A DNA stretch of 33,501 nt from Actinomadura sp. GC306 (lineage in GTDB: Bacteria > Actinomycetota > Actinomycetes > Streptosporangiales > Streptosporangiaceae): positions 1 through 33,501 of the forward strand of contig NZ_SMKM01000035.1 of assembly GCF_004348665.1 (NCBI RefSeq), written 5' to 3'. The stretch's first letter is position 1. Each line of letters starts with the position of its first letter. Made by a program: the position numbers and the translations under genes. A model generated the notes under the pieces. It was not told the origin of the DNA, made no database searches, and was given only the letters and a program-made list of their open reading frames with translations. Below are positions 5,439-13,660 of this stretch, piece after piece.

Positions 5439-7714
5439 GGCGCCGTCTCTGGAGTAGGCGGCCCGCGATGCTCCGGGGCCGGGCGAGGTCCGTCCGTTCG
5501 AGGATCGTGCTGCTGCTCGTCCCGCCCGTCACGGCGCTGGTCGTGCTGTGGGGCATGGCCGCGACCACCTCCCTGCAGGACAGCCTGCGGCAGGCGAGGG
5601 CGCAGACGTTCACCACGAAGGTCCTCGAACCCACCGACGCGGTCATCGCCGCGCTGCAGGACGAGCGGCGCATGTCGCTGTCCGCCCTGGGCGACGACGC
5701 GACCATCGGCCGCGCCGGGTTCGAGGCCCAGCGGGAGGCCACCGACCGGGCGAACGCGGCCTTCCGCGCCTCGGCGGAGGACGAGGACATCAGAGGCGCG
5801 ACCCGTCCGGTGACGCGGCAGCGGATGACCCGGCTCGCGGACGCGCTCGGCGGGCTGGAGCCGCTGCGCGCCGAGGTCGACGACCGCGGCGTCGGACGGG
5901 CCGAGGCGATGGCGCGGTACACCGAGTACATCGAGATGGCCGCCGAGATCTACGACGAGGTCCACTCGCTCGACCCCGCCCTCGTCCGGCAGAACCGCGT
6001 CCTCCGCACGCTGGAGAACGCCCGGGAGAACCTCTCCAGGGAGGACGCGCTCGTCACCGGCGCGCTCGCCGCCGGGCGGCTGAGCCGGGCCGAGCACCTG
6101 CAGCTCGTGGAGTTCGCCGGGGCGCACCGGTTCCTGTACGGGGACGCGGCTCGCGAGCTCCAGGGCTCCTACCGGGTGCGGTACGAGCAGATCGTGTCCG
6201 GGCCGGAGTTCCGGCGGTTCGAGGACCTGCAGCGGCGGCTCATGGAGGGCGGCCCGTCCCGCGGGCGGCCGGGCGTGGACGTCGGAGCCTGGCACACCGC
6301 CACCGAGGCCGTGGACGCCCAGCTCGCGGAGCTGTCGTCGCGGATCCGCGCGGAGAACACCCGGCGGGCCGGCGACGAGGCGAACGCCGTCCTGCTGCGG
6401 CTGGCGCTGACCGGCGGGCTGGGGCTGCTCGCGGTGCTCGCCGCGATCCTCATCGCGGTCCGGGCCGGCCGCCGGCTGATCGTGGAGAGCCGCGCCATGG
6501 CCGCGACCGTCGACGAGTTCGCGCGGGAGCGGCTGCCGCTGATCAACGAGCGGGCGCGGCGGGGCGAGGAGCTGCCCGAGGAGCTGCCGGCGGGCGACGA
6601 CGGGAACGGGCGCGACGGCCGCGACGGCGGGCGGTTCCTGGTGACCGAGGTCGACCGGATCGACCGGGCGTTCGCGCAGACCCGGCGGGCGGTCGTGCGC
6701 GCCGCCGCGAACGAGGCCCGCGCGAACCGGCGGCTGAACGAGATCTTCGTGACGCTGGCCCGCCGCAACCAGTCGCTGCTCCAGCGGCTGCTGCGGATGC
6801 TGGAGACCATGCAGCGCGACACCGAGGACCCCGACGAGCTGGAGCGGCTCTTCGAGCTGGACGCGCTCGCGACCCGGATGCGGCGGCACGCCGAGGGCCT
6901 GGTGATCCTGTCGGGCCGGCCGTCCGGGCGGACCTGGGCCGACCCGGTCCGGATGGTGGACGTGGCGCGCGCCGCGGCGTCCGAGGTCGAGGACTACACC
7001 CGCGTCGAGGTCGCGCCGATGGGCCGGGCGGCGCTGCTCGGGCCCGCGGTCGCCGACACCATCCACCTCATCGCCGAGCTGATCGAGAACGCGGCGGTGT
7101 TCTCGCCGCCCAACACCACGGTGCGGGTGAGCGGGCAGGAGGTCGCGCACGGGTTCGTGATGGAGGTGGAGGACCGCGGGCTCGGCATCGCGCCGGACAT
7201 GCTCGCGGAGCTCAACCGGCTGCTGGCCACCGCACCCGAGCTCGACCTGGACGACAGCGCCCGGCTCGGCCTGTTCGTCGTGGCCAGGCTCTCGGCCCGG
7301 CACGGCATCAAGGTGACGCTGCGGCCGTCCCCGTACGGCGGGGTCACGGCGATCGCGCTGATCCCCCGGGAGCTGGTGGCGCGGCCGCCCGAGCCGTCCG
7401 GCGACCACGCGGCCACCGACGGCGGCGGGCGGGCCGCGCCCGGCTCCGCGCCCGACTCCGCGCCCGCCCCGGCCCCGGTGCGGCTGGCGCCCGGCGAGCA
7501 CCTCGCGCTGGTCACTCCCCCGTCCGACCTGCCCGTCCGGCGCCGGCAGACGCACTTGGCGCCGCAGCTGCGGCGCGGCGCCGAGGGCCGGGCGGAGCCG
7601 TCCGGGCCCGTCCGGGAGGAGCGGTCGCCGGAGGCCGCGCGCGACTTCATGTCCACGGTGCAGCGGGGCTGGCAGCGGGGCCGCGCCGCCGATCCGGGGG
7701 ACGGCGATCCGTGA
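5435..7714 (+). CDS. Conservon-type sensor histidine kinase with nitrate/nitrite-sensing-like extracytoplasmic domain
   Basis: 759 aa. A first membrane helix lies at about 24-42 after an arginine-rich start. An extracytoplasmic all-helical region at about 45-310 resembles NIT sensing domains. A second membrane helix is at about 314-336, then a HAMP-like and coiled region to about 420. A dimerisation helix ends FELDALATRMRRHAEGLVILSG, where the histidine is the likely phospho-acceptor of CvnA-type kinases. The ATPase domain has its N box ELIENAAVFSPP near 548, EDRGLGI near 579 and LGLFVVARLSARHG near 610. The last 110 residues are P/A-rich and disordered-looking. The stop overlaps the DUF742 start at 7714 (TGATG). 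Family knowledge: in conservons such kinases act with Roadblock, DUF742 and GTPase partners; only DUF742 is here. Confidence 0.9.
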   Translation: MRRRLWSRRPAMLRGRARSVRSRIVLLLVPPVTALVVLWGMAATTSLQDSLRQARAQTFTTKVLEPTDAVIAALQDERRMSLSALGDDATIGRAGFEAQREATDRANAAFRASAEDEDIRGATRPVTRQRMTRLADALGGLEPLRAEVDDRGVGRAEAMARYTEYIEMAAEIYDEVHSLDPALVRQNRVLRTLENARENLSREDALVTGALAAGRLSRAEHLQLVEFAGAHRFLYGDAARELQGSYRVRYEQIVSGPEFRRFEDLQRRLMEGGPSRGRPGVDVGAWHTATEAVDAQLAELSSRIRAENTRRAGDEANAVLLRLALTGGLGLLAVLAAILIAVRAGRRLIVESRAMAATVDEFARERLPLINERARRGEELPEELPAGDDGNGRDGRDGGRFLVTEVDRIDRAFAQTRRAVVRAAANEARANRRLNEIFVTLARRNQSLLQRLLRMLETMQRDTEDPDELERLFELDALATRMRRHAEGLVILSGRPSGRTWADPVRMVDVARAAASEVEDYTRVEVAPMGRAALLGPAVADTIHLIAELIENAAVFSPPNTTVRVSGQEVAHGFVMEVEDRGLGIAPDMLAELNRLLATAPELDLDDSARLGLFVVARLSARHGIKVTLRPSPYGGVTAIALIPRELVARPPEPSGDHAATDGGGRAAPGSAPDSAPAPAPVRLAPGEHLALVTPPSDLPVRRRQTHLAPQLRRGAEGRAEPSGPVREERSPEAARDFMSTVQRGWQRGRAADPGDGDP

Positions 7715-8142
7715 TGGCCCGCGAAGTGCCGGGCGGACCCGCGGGTCCCGGCCGGGACCGCCGGCCGCATCCCGACGAACTCTGGGCGGACGAGGACGCC
7801 GGGCCCGTCGTCCGTCCCTTCGCGGTGACCCGGGGCCGCACCAGGTCCCGCCGCCGCGCCCGCGAACTCGACCTGATCACGCTCGTGGTGACCGCCGAGG
7901 TGCCAATGCCCGATCCGGCGACGCTCGGCCCCGAGGACGAGCGGATCCTGGAGTTCGCCATCCACCCGGTGTCGGTGGCCGAGGTGTCGGCGGCCCTGCG
8001 GCTGCCGCTGGGCGTGATCCGCGTGCTGGTGGGCGACCTGCTGGACCGCGGGCTGCTGGAGGTGCAGAGCGCCGCCGCGCCGGCCGGCCGCCCCGACGTC
8101 CGCATCCTGCAAGAGGTGATCAATGGTCTCCGTGCGCTCTGA
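7714..8142 (+). CDS. DUF742 protein (conservon component)
   Basis: 142 aa. The ATG at 7714 overlaps the kinase stop, and the 3' end overlaps the next gene by 20 bp. Residues about 31-140 match DUF742: VRPFAVTRGRTR, then RELDLITLVVTAEV, ILEFAIHPVSVAEVSAALRLPLGVIRVLVGDLLDRGLLEV, and a final ILQEVINGLRAL. The central part looks like a winged helix of the MarR kind (helix PVSVAEVSAALRLP, recognition-like helix LGVIRVLVGDLLDRG). In standard conservons DUF742 follows a Roadblock/LC7 protein and precedes a small GTPase; here it directly follows the kinase. Its biochemical role is not established; it is thought to belong to a membrane-associated signalling complex. Confidence 0.9.
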   Translation: MAREVPGGPAGPGRDRRPHPDELWADEDAGPVVRPFAVTRGRTRSRRRARELDLITLVVTAEVPMPDPATLGPEDERILEFAIHPVSVAEVSAALRLPLGVIRVLVGDLLDRGLLEVQSAAAPAGRPDVRILQEVINGLRAL

Positions 8143-9421
8143 CCGGCCCCGGATCCGGGCCCTGCTCGCCGGGGCCGCGCTGCTGGCGGGGCTGGCCGGC
8201 TGCGGCTTCACGGCGGACGAGGCCGCCCCCGCGGCCGTCCCGGGGGTCACGGCCGAGCCCTGCCCCAACGCGGTGAACCGCGACCACGGCTGCATCTACC
8301 TGGGGATCATCTCCGACCTGACCAAGGGGCCCTTCAAGGGGCTCGGCGTGCCGATGGTGACGGCGCAGAAGGCGTTCTGGGACCGCGTCAACCGGCAGGG
8401 CGGCATCGGCGGCTACGACATCGACGTCCACACCTACGTCCGCGACAACGAGTACGACCCGGCCGTGCACCGCCGCGTGTACACCGAGATCAAGGACAAG
8501 GTGCTGGCGCTGGCGCAGAGCCTCGGCACGCCGACCACGGAGGCGATCCTGGACGACCTGCGCGCCGCCCGGATGGTCGCGGTGCCGGCGTCGTACCCCT
8601 CTCGGTGGGAGTTCGAGGACGTGATCCTGGAGTCGGGCGCCTCGTACTGCTTCGAGTCCATGAACGCGATCGACTACGCCGTGGAGGCGTTCGAGGCCGA
8701 GAGCGTGCTCGCCGTCTACTACGCGGGCGACTACGGCGCCGAGGGCGCGGCGGGCGCCCGGCTCGCCGCGCTCGCGCGCGGCCTGCGCTTCTCGGAGCTG
8801 GAGACCCGGCAGGGTGCGGCGGAGCAGGCCGAGGCCGTCCGGACGATCGTGCAGCGGCAGCCGGACGTGGTCATGCTGACGGTGGGCCCCGCCGAGACCG
8901 CGGAGATCGTCGGCAAGGCCGTCGCGGCGGGCTACCGGGGCCGCTTCATGGGCAACAACCCGACCTGGGTCAAGACGCTGCTGAAGAGCCCGGCGGCCGA
9001 AGCGCTCAAGGCCCGCTACATGCTGGTGGCGCCGTGGAAGACGTTCTCCACCGACTCCCCCGGGCACACCGCGATGCGGCTGGCGCTGGGTCGGGTGCAG
9101 CCGGACGACACGCTCACCTCGGGCTGGGCCTTCTCGTACCCGCTGAAGGCGGTGCTGGAGAAGGCCGCGGCGAACGGCGACCTGACCCGCCAGGGCGTGT
9201 ACGAGGCGCTCGGGCAGGTCACCACCGTCGACTACGAGGGGATGCTGCCCCGGAAGGCGGGCGACTTCTCCGGCACCCCGAACGCGGCGGCGTACCGCGA
9301 GTCGGTGGTGACGCGTCCCGACGAGCGCGAGTTCACCGGAGTGCGGACGATCACGGACTTCACCGCGGGCCCGACCGCCACCGGCCACAACCTCGTCAAA
9401 CCCTGCCACGGCGCCGCCTGA
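8123..9421 (+). CDS. Solute-binding lipoprotein, type 1 periplasmic-binding fold
   Basis: 432 aa. The ATG at 8123 has GAGGTGA just upstream and overlaps the DUF742 gene by 20 bp. Residues 1-26 are a lipoprotein signal with lipobox LAGC (Cys 27). The mature part reads as a Leu/Ile/Val-type binding protein: YLGIISDLTKGPFKGLG, a KAFWDRVNRQGGIGGYDI helix-turn, VRDNEYDPA, then AVYYAGDYGAEGAAGARLAAL and QPDVVMLTVGPAETAEIVGKA for the second lobe. No permease or ATPase genes follow. Being translated together with a sensor kinase suggests that it presents a ligand to the kinase's outer domain instead of feeding a transporter; that is inference. The alternative is a transporter subunit whose partners are encoded elsewhere. 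Confidence 0.88.
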   Translation: MVSVRSDRPRIRALLAGAALLAGLAGCGFTADEAAPAAVPGVTAEPCPNAVNRDHGCIYLGIISDLTKGPFKGLGVPMVTAQKAFWDRVNRQGGIGGYDIDVHTYVRDNEYDPAVHRRVYTEIKDKVLALAQSLGTPTTEAILDDLRAARMVAVPASYPSRWEFEDVILESGASYCFESMNAIDYAVEAFEAESVLAVYYAGDYGAEGAAGARLAALARGLRFSELETRQGAAEQAEAVRTIVQRQPDVVMLTVGPAETAEIVGKAVAAGYRGRFMGNNPTWVKTLLKSPAAEALKARYMLVAPWKTFSTDSPGHTAMRLALGRVQPDDTLTSGWAFSYPLKAVLEKAAANGDLTRQGVYEALGQVTTVDYEGMLPRKAGDFSGTPNAAAYRESVVTRPDEREFTGVRTITDFTAGPTATGHNLVKPCHGAA

Positions 9422-9432
9422 CGAGGGCGTTA

Positions 9433-9458
9433 TCCGGCGTCGGCGATTTACGGCCGGA
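9433..9458 (+). terminator. Weak hairpin after the solute-binding protein gene
   Basis: TCCGGC (9433-9438) pairs with GCCGGA (9453-9458) around a 14-base loop, 11 bp after the stop. There is no T tract. It is a candidate terminator only. Confidence 0.25.
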
Positions 9459-9604
9459 CAATACCCTCGGAGTCTTGAACAGGGTTTGACTTCCCGCCGC
9501 TTGTGGATTGATCCTGGATTCGGTCCACTTAGGGCAATGCTCGACAGTCCTCATTGGCGCGGCTTTAGCGCGGCACTCCGTTCTCGACCTTGAGCGAGGC
9601 GACC

Positions 9605-9979
9605 ATGGAGTTCACCACTTCGGGCGGTGCGACCGTCCGCCGCACGGGCCAGGACGCGACTCTGCTCTTTCCGGCGGAGGCGGATGTCCGAAACTGTGCC
9701 GAACTGCACGCATTGTCGCGCCAACTCCTCGACGAGGGCGTCGGTGCGCTGATCCTCGATCTCACCGACTGCACTTTTTGCGATTCCAGCGGCCTGAACG
9801 TCATTCTGCGCACGTGCGTCCTGGCGAAGGCGGCCGGTATCCGGCTGTCGATACGGCTGCCGGAGCACGGCATGGTCCGGCGCACGTGCTCGATCGCCGG
9901 GGTGACGAAGCTGATCCCGGTGGAGCTGGCGGGCCCCCCGGCGGAGGGGGACCCGGTCGTCCGCCGGCTCAGCCGGTGA
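9605..9979 (+). CDS. STAS-domain anti-sigma factor antagonist
   Basis: 124 aa from the ATG at 9605, which has GAGG at 9596-9599; a TTG at 9590 is a longer alternative. The whole protein is one STAS domain: FPAEADVRNCAELHALSRQLLDEG, LILDLTDCTFCDSSGLNVILRT, then GIRLSIRLPEHGMVRRTCSIAGV. The DSSG at 60-63 contains the serine that is phosphorylated by RsbW-like kinases in this family. When unphosphorylated such proteins bind the anti-sigma kinase and free the sigma factor. No anti-sigma or sigma gene is adjacent. The last 11 bp overlap the 3' end of the convergent nitrite-reductase gene. A TTGACT at 9486-9491 could be a -35 element, but no convincing -10 was found. Confidence 0.9.
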   Translation: MEFTTSGGATVRRTGQDATLLFPAEADVRNCAELHALSRQLLDEGVGALILDLTDCTFCDSSGLNVILRTCVLAKAAGIRLSIRLPEHGMVRRTCSIAGVTKLIPVELAGPPAEGDPVVRRLSR

Positions 9980-12494
9980 CCTTCAGGATCCCGTGCGCGC
10001 CGGCTTCGCCGTGCCGCATGTCGTGGTCGACGAACGGGTAGTGCCCGGCCTCCGGCACGACCGCCTCCACGAAGCCGCCCTGGCCCGGTGCCAGGTCGAG
10101 GATCTGCGCGCCGCCGTCGTCGCCCTTGCGCAGGAGGTAGGCGCCCTCCTTGTAGACGGTGTCGAACTGCGCTCCGACGATGTGGAACGCGGTACCGGTC
10201 GACGGGCCCGCGCCGACCACCCAGACGCGGACGCGGTCGCCCGCGCGGGCCGTCAGCGGGGCGTGGTCGTAGCCGGAGGCGGTGCCGTTGAACGCCCACG
10301 CGTCGGGCCGGCCGTCGCGCATCTTCGCCACCTGCTCGGCCGAGCCGGGCCGCCCGAGATACACCTCGCCCTGGACGAGGACGTACTCGCGGTCGACGCG
10401 GGGCAGGTCCGGCGGGTCGATGATGACGGCGCCGTACATGCCGTTGCCCATGTGCTGGAGCATCGGCATCGTCGAGCAGTGGTACAGCCATGCCCCGGCG
10501 TGCTCGGCCTTGAAGCGGTAGGTGAGGCGCTCGCCGGGCTGGATGGTGCGCATGGGGACGTCGGGTGCGAGGGACCCGGCGTGGAAGTCGATCCCGTGCC
10601 CCATGGCCGCGTCGTTGACGAAGGTGACGGTGAACACGTCGCCGACCTTGCCGCGCAGGACGGGGCCGGGGACGGTCCCGTTGAACGTCCACATCTGCTG
10701 GCGGACGCCTGGGGCGACCTCCAGTTCCCGGTCGGTCGCGCGGATCTCGACGCGGTGGTCCTTGCCGCCGGGGGCGGGCTTGAGCACGGCGTCGTAGGGG
10801 CGCCACTCGGGCGACATCGGGGCCGCGAGGTCGAGCGGGCCGGTGCCCTCATGAGCGCCGTGCTGCGTCCCCTGCCGGGCGCCGTGCTGGGCGTGTTCCG
10901 GCGTCTCCGTCATCTCGATCCGCATGGTCATCCCGGCGGCGCGGTGGCCGGGGACGGTGCACCACCCGTCGACCGACTCCTCCAGCGGCGGGACGGTCAG
11001 CGTGGCGGTCTCGCCCTGGCCGAGCATCGGGGTGGCCTGGCCGGTGCCGAGGCGCAGGTCGTGCGGCATGGCGTCCTCGTTGGTGACGCGCAGGACGAGG
11101 CGCGTCCCGGGGGCGGCCTCGATCGTCCCGGGGCGGATGCGCATGTCGGCGAGGGCCACGTCCACGGTGCGGGTGCCGGTGGCCGCGACGGTCGAGCCGG
11201 GCCGGTCCGCGCTCCCGGCCGCGACCCCGGCGGCCAGCGCGGTCAGCAGGACTCCGGCGGTGATGCCCGCGATGACCGGCGACGGGCGGTGGGTGCGGAC
11301 GACGGTCGCCGCGGCCAGGACGACGAACGAGCCCAGCGCGGCGATGGCGGCGATCCACGCGGCGCGGGTCAGCCACCCGGGGACGGGCAGCACCAGCAGC
11401 GGCACCGCGGCGTTGACGGCGGCGACGCGCGGCAGCCAGAGCCGCTCGATGACGGCGGCGTTGGCCTTGAGCGCGGCGGGCCCGCCGCCGAGGACGACGG
11501 GGAGCAGGAACGTCAGCGCGCCCAGCAGCGTCTGCCCGACGAAGCCCACGAGGACGAGCGGCAGCAGCCCGTCGAGGCTCTGCCGGGCCGCGTCCGCGAC
11601 GAGGGTCACGGCGAACCAGGCCGTCCCCGCGGCGAGCATCCAGGACGCGGGGGTGTGCGGGCGGCGACGGGCGATCGTCCGGACGAACGGGACGAGGGCG
11701 AGCGCGGCGGCCCCGGCGTACAGCAGGAGCCCGGCGGCGGCGAGCCAGCGCAGGTCGGTGAGGAGGCCGCCGACCGCGACGGCCAGGCCGGGCACGGCGG
11801 CGCGCAGCGACCAGCGGGCGATCCGCCCGGTGCCGTCCACCATCCGGGTGCGCAGGACCGTCGGCCACAGCGTGAACAGGGTGCCGAGCACGGCCAGCCC
11901 GACCCAGCCGAGGATGTTGACGTGCGCGTGCGCGGCCCGCATCGGCGCGAGCCAGCCGGCCGGGACGCGGCCGGACGCCAGCAGGCCGCCGAACGTCCCG
12001 CCCGCGACGAGCGCGACGCCGGCCCACACGTACCAGCCGACGACGTGCGCGAACCGTCCGCCGAGGGAACCGCGGCCGCGCACGGCGATGACCGCGACGT
12101 GCGCGGCGACCACCAGCACGACCGCGGAGGCGCCGCCGGAGGCCAGTGCGGGTAGTCCCCCGGCGACGCCGCCGAGCACGGCGGCGATCCCGGCGTTCAG
12201 GATCGCCAGCCGCGCCAGCGGCCACCGGCGCGGCGGCGGCGGGATCCGCAGCAGCGCGGTGGCGAAGTGCTCGGTCCAGGTGACGATCGCGTTGGTCACG
12301 GCGCCGAGCAGGAACAGGTGGATGAGCAGCCAGCGGGGCACCGGCAGGTCGTGCTGGACGAGGGCGGCCACGGCGGTCAGCGCCAGCCAGGCGAGCACGA
12401 CGCCGTTGGCGACGGCGTGCCAGGTGGAGCGCGCCGGGCGGCGGGCGGGCGGTTCGGTCCCGGTGGGCTTGGGGCGGATGCCGATGGACGTCAT
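9969..12494 (-). CDS. nirK: Membrane-anchored copper nitrite reductase, three-part fusion
   Basis: 841 aa. The ATG at 12494 overlaps the upstream stop (ATGA). Residues about 20-430 hold about eleven membrane helices, including RAAHAHVNILGWVGLAVLG, the look of an NnrS/heme-copper-oxidase-like membrane domain. Residues about 445-530 form a single cupredoxin with all type 1 copper ligands visible (His478, Cys512, His517, Met522). Residues about 575-841 are a two-domain copper nitrite reductase. There HGIDFH gives type 1 His633, catalytic Asp636 and type 2 His638; YHC gives His672 and Cys673; His681 and Met686 complete the type 1 site; His771 and His824 match the remaining active-site histidines of the family. 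The Cys-to-His spacing (eight) is one shorter than in classic NirK. The expected reaction is nitrite to nitric oxide outside the membrane, with the cupredoxin as built-in electron donor. Confidence 0.9.
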   Translation of the reverse strand: MTSIGIRPKPTGTEPPARRPARSTWHAVANGVVLAWLALTAVAALVQHDLPVPRWLLIHLFLLGAVTNAIVTWTEHFATALLRIPPPPRRWPLARLAILNAGIAAVLGGVAGGLPALASGGASAVVLVVAAHVAVIAVRGRGSLGGRFAHVVGWYVWAGVALVAGGTFGGLLASGRVPAGWLAPMRAAHAHVNILGWVGLAVLGTLFTLWPTVLRTRMVDGTGRIARWSLRAAVPGLAVAVGGLLTDLRWLAAAGLLLYAGAAALALVPFVRTIARRRPHTPASWMLAAGTAWFAVTLVADAARQSLDGLLPLVLVGFVGQTLLGALTFLLPVVLGGGPAALKANAAVIERLWLPRVAAVNAAVPLLVLPVPGWLTRAAWIAAIAALGSFVVLAAATVVRTHRPSPVIAGITAGVLLTALAAGVAAGSADRPGSTVAATGTRTVDVALADMRIRPGTIEAAPGTRLVLRVTNEDAMPHDLRLGTGQATPMLGQGETATLTVPPLEESVDGWCTVPGHRAAGMTMRIEMTETPEHAQHGARQGTQHGAHEGTGPLDLAAPMSPEWRPYDAVLKPAPGGKDHRVEIRATDRELEVAPGVRQQMWTFNGTVPGPVLRGKVGDVFTVTFVNDAAMGHGIDFHAGSLAPDVPMRTIQPGERLTYRFKAEHAGAWLYHCSTMPMLQHMGNGMYGAVIIDPPDLPRVDREYVLVQGEVYLGRPGSAEQVAKMRDGRPDAWAFNGTASGYDHAPLTARAGDRVRVWVVGAGPSTGTAFHIVGAQFDTVYKEGAYLLRKGDDGGAQILDLAPGQGGFVEAVVPEAGHYPFVDHDMRHGEAGAHGILKVTG

Positions 12495-13597
12495 GAGGGT
12501 TCCCTTCGCAGGAGGCGCGACGCGGCCACGGCGCATCCGCCGAAGAGCAGGAGCGACGCCTCGCCGAGGACGCCGCCGGCCGTCCGCAGGGCACCGGATC
12601 CGCCGAGGTCGCCGGCGACGCGGACGACGAGGGAGGCGTGCAGCAGGACGAGCGGCGCGTACAGGACGGGGTGGTAAGGCAGCCGGACCCGCAGGACCGC
12701 GGGCAGGATGACCGGGGCGTGCCCGAAGACCATCGACATGACGAAGCCGAGGAACACCGCGTGCAGGGCGGCGTCGTTGAGCCCGCCGGAGGCGGGGCGT
12801 CCGGCGGCGAGCCAGACCGTCCCGGCGAAGGCCAGCCAGGCGTAGCCGGCGAGGAGGCAGGCGGCGGTGAAGCGGGGCAGGCCCGTCGAGCGGACGGTGC
12901 GGCGGGCGATGTCGTGGACGGCGAGCCAGCCGGCGAGGGCGGCCATGCCGAGCCCGGTGAGCCGCCACCCCGGGTCCGGCCAGGCGGTGGAGGCGGCGGC
13001 GCCCGCGCCGACGAGGGCCGCCGCGGCCAGGAGGCCGTCGGACGCGCGGCGGCCGAGGAAGGCGACGCGGGCGAGTTCGAGGCGCTCCCCGGCGATCGTG
13101 AGGACCAGGAACGCGGCGAGCCACGGGACGATCTCGCCGACCGGCCGCCCGGACAGCCACAGCAGCGCGCCGATGTACCAGGCGACCGCGCCGGACGTCT
13201 GCACGGCCAGGTCGCGGCCGGTGCGGCGGCCGAGGACCGCGATGTAGATCGCGATGAGCCAGCCGCCGGCCGCGGTGAGCAGGAGCTTGCCGATGATCCC
13301 CAGGCCGAGGGCGGTGGTGACGCCGCCGAGGCCGGCGAGGGCGGGGGCAACGAACCCCCAGGGGCGGCCGAGGGCGACGGCGCGTTCCAGGGAGATGAGC
13401 GTGCCGAGGAAGCCCAGCGCCATGAGCGCGCCGTGCTCGCGCGCGAACGCGGTGCGCGGCATCGGGACGTCGAGGCCGAGGAGCCCGAGGGCGCCCCACA
13501 GGCCGGCGACCAGGCCGAGCAGCGCGCCGGCGAGCAGCGGGAGGCGCCGCACCGCGACCCGGGACCGGGCGCGTTCCCTCGTCTCCAGTTTCTCCAT
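12491..13597 (-). CDS. Multi-spanning membrane protein, NnrS-like, partner of NirK
   Basis: 368 aa from the ATG at 13597. About eleven hydrophobic segments cover nearly the whole chain. Two conserved-looking histidine motifs stand out: AREHGALMALGFLGTLISLERAVAL near 50-75 and HAVFLGFVMSMVFGHAPVILP near 290-315. These are reminiscent of heme- or copper-binding membrane proteins of the NnrS/COX1 kind and resemble the membrane part of the downstream NirK fusion, so the two may be paralogous domains. The gene is coupled to nirK by ATGA. It has no ribosome site; TATAGT ends six bases before the ATG, suggesting a leaderless message. A role in nitric-oxide tolerance or in supporting nitrite reduction is inference. 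Confidence 0.75.
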   Translation of the reverse strand: MEKLETRERARSRVAVRRLPLLAGALLGLVAGLWGALGLLGLDVPMPRTAFAREHGALMALGFLGTLISLERAVALGRPWGFVAPALAGLGGVTTALGLGIIGKLLLTAAGGWLIAIYIAVLGRRTGRDLAVQTSGAVAWYIGALLWLSGRPVGEIVPWLAAFLVLTIAGERLELARVAFLGRRASDGLLAAAALVGAGAAASTAWPDPGWRLTGLGMAALAGWLAVHDIARRTVRSTGLPRFTAACLLAGYAWLAFAGTVWLAAGRPASGGLNDAALHAVFLGFVMSMVFGHAPVILPAVLRVRLPYHPVLYAPLVLLHASLVVRVAGDLGGSGALRTAGGVLGEASLLLFGGCAVAASRLLRREPS

Positions 13598-13603
13598 GCC
13601 GCT

Positions 13604-13609
13604 ACTATA
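13604..13609 (-). promoter_or_regulatory. -10 element of a leaderless promoter for the nirK operon
   Basis: TATAGT on the minus strand (13609-13604) lies six bases upstream of the ATG at 13597. A -10 at this distance puts the transcript start on or next to the A of the ATG, the standard layout of leaderless actinobacterial genes. The -35 is weak (a T-rich stretch with TTTACA). Confidence 0.5.
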
Positions 13610-13611
13610 AA

Positions 13612-13627
13612 TACAAGTACGGTTGTA
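13612..13627. promoter_or_regulatory. Inverted-repeat operator between nirK operon and hemerythrin gene
   Basis: TACAA (13612-13616) and TTGTA (13623-13627) form an inverted repeat with a six-base centre, in an AT-rich island unlike its surroundings. It sits in the spacer of the leftward promoter and 34 bp before the rightward ATG, so one regulator could control both sides. A nitric-oxide-responsive regulator of the Rrf2/NsrR or FNR type would fit, but the sequence matches no consensus I can name. Confidence 0.45.
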
Positions 13628-13660
13628 AAAAAGCAGATCGGCACGAGGAGTGGAGTGCTC

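Noticed and set aside
9969..13499. A 1176-codon minus-strand open frame running through nirK and beyond
   Set aside because: Only the part from 12494 is protein-like; the upstream 335 codons are an arginine/proline-rich shadow of the NnrS-like gene in another frame.
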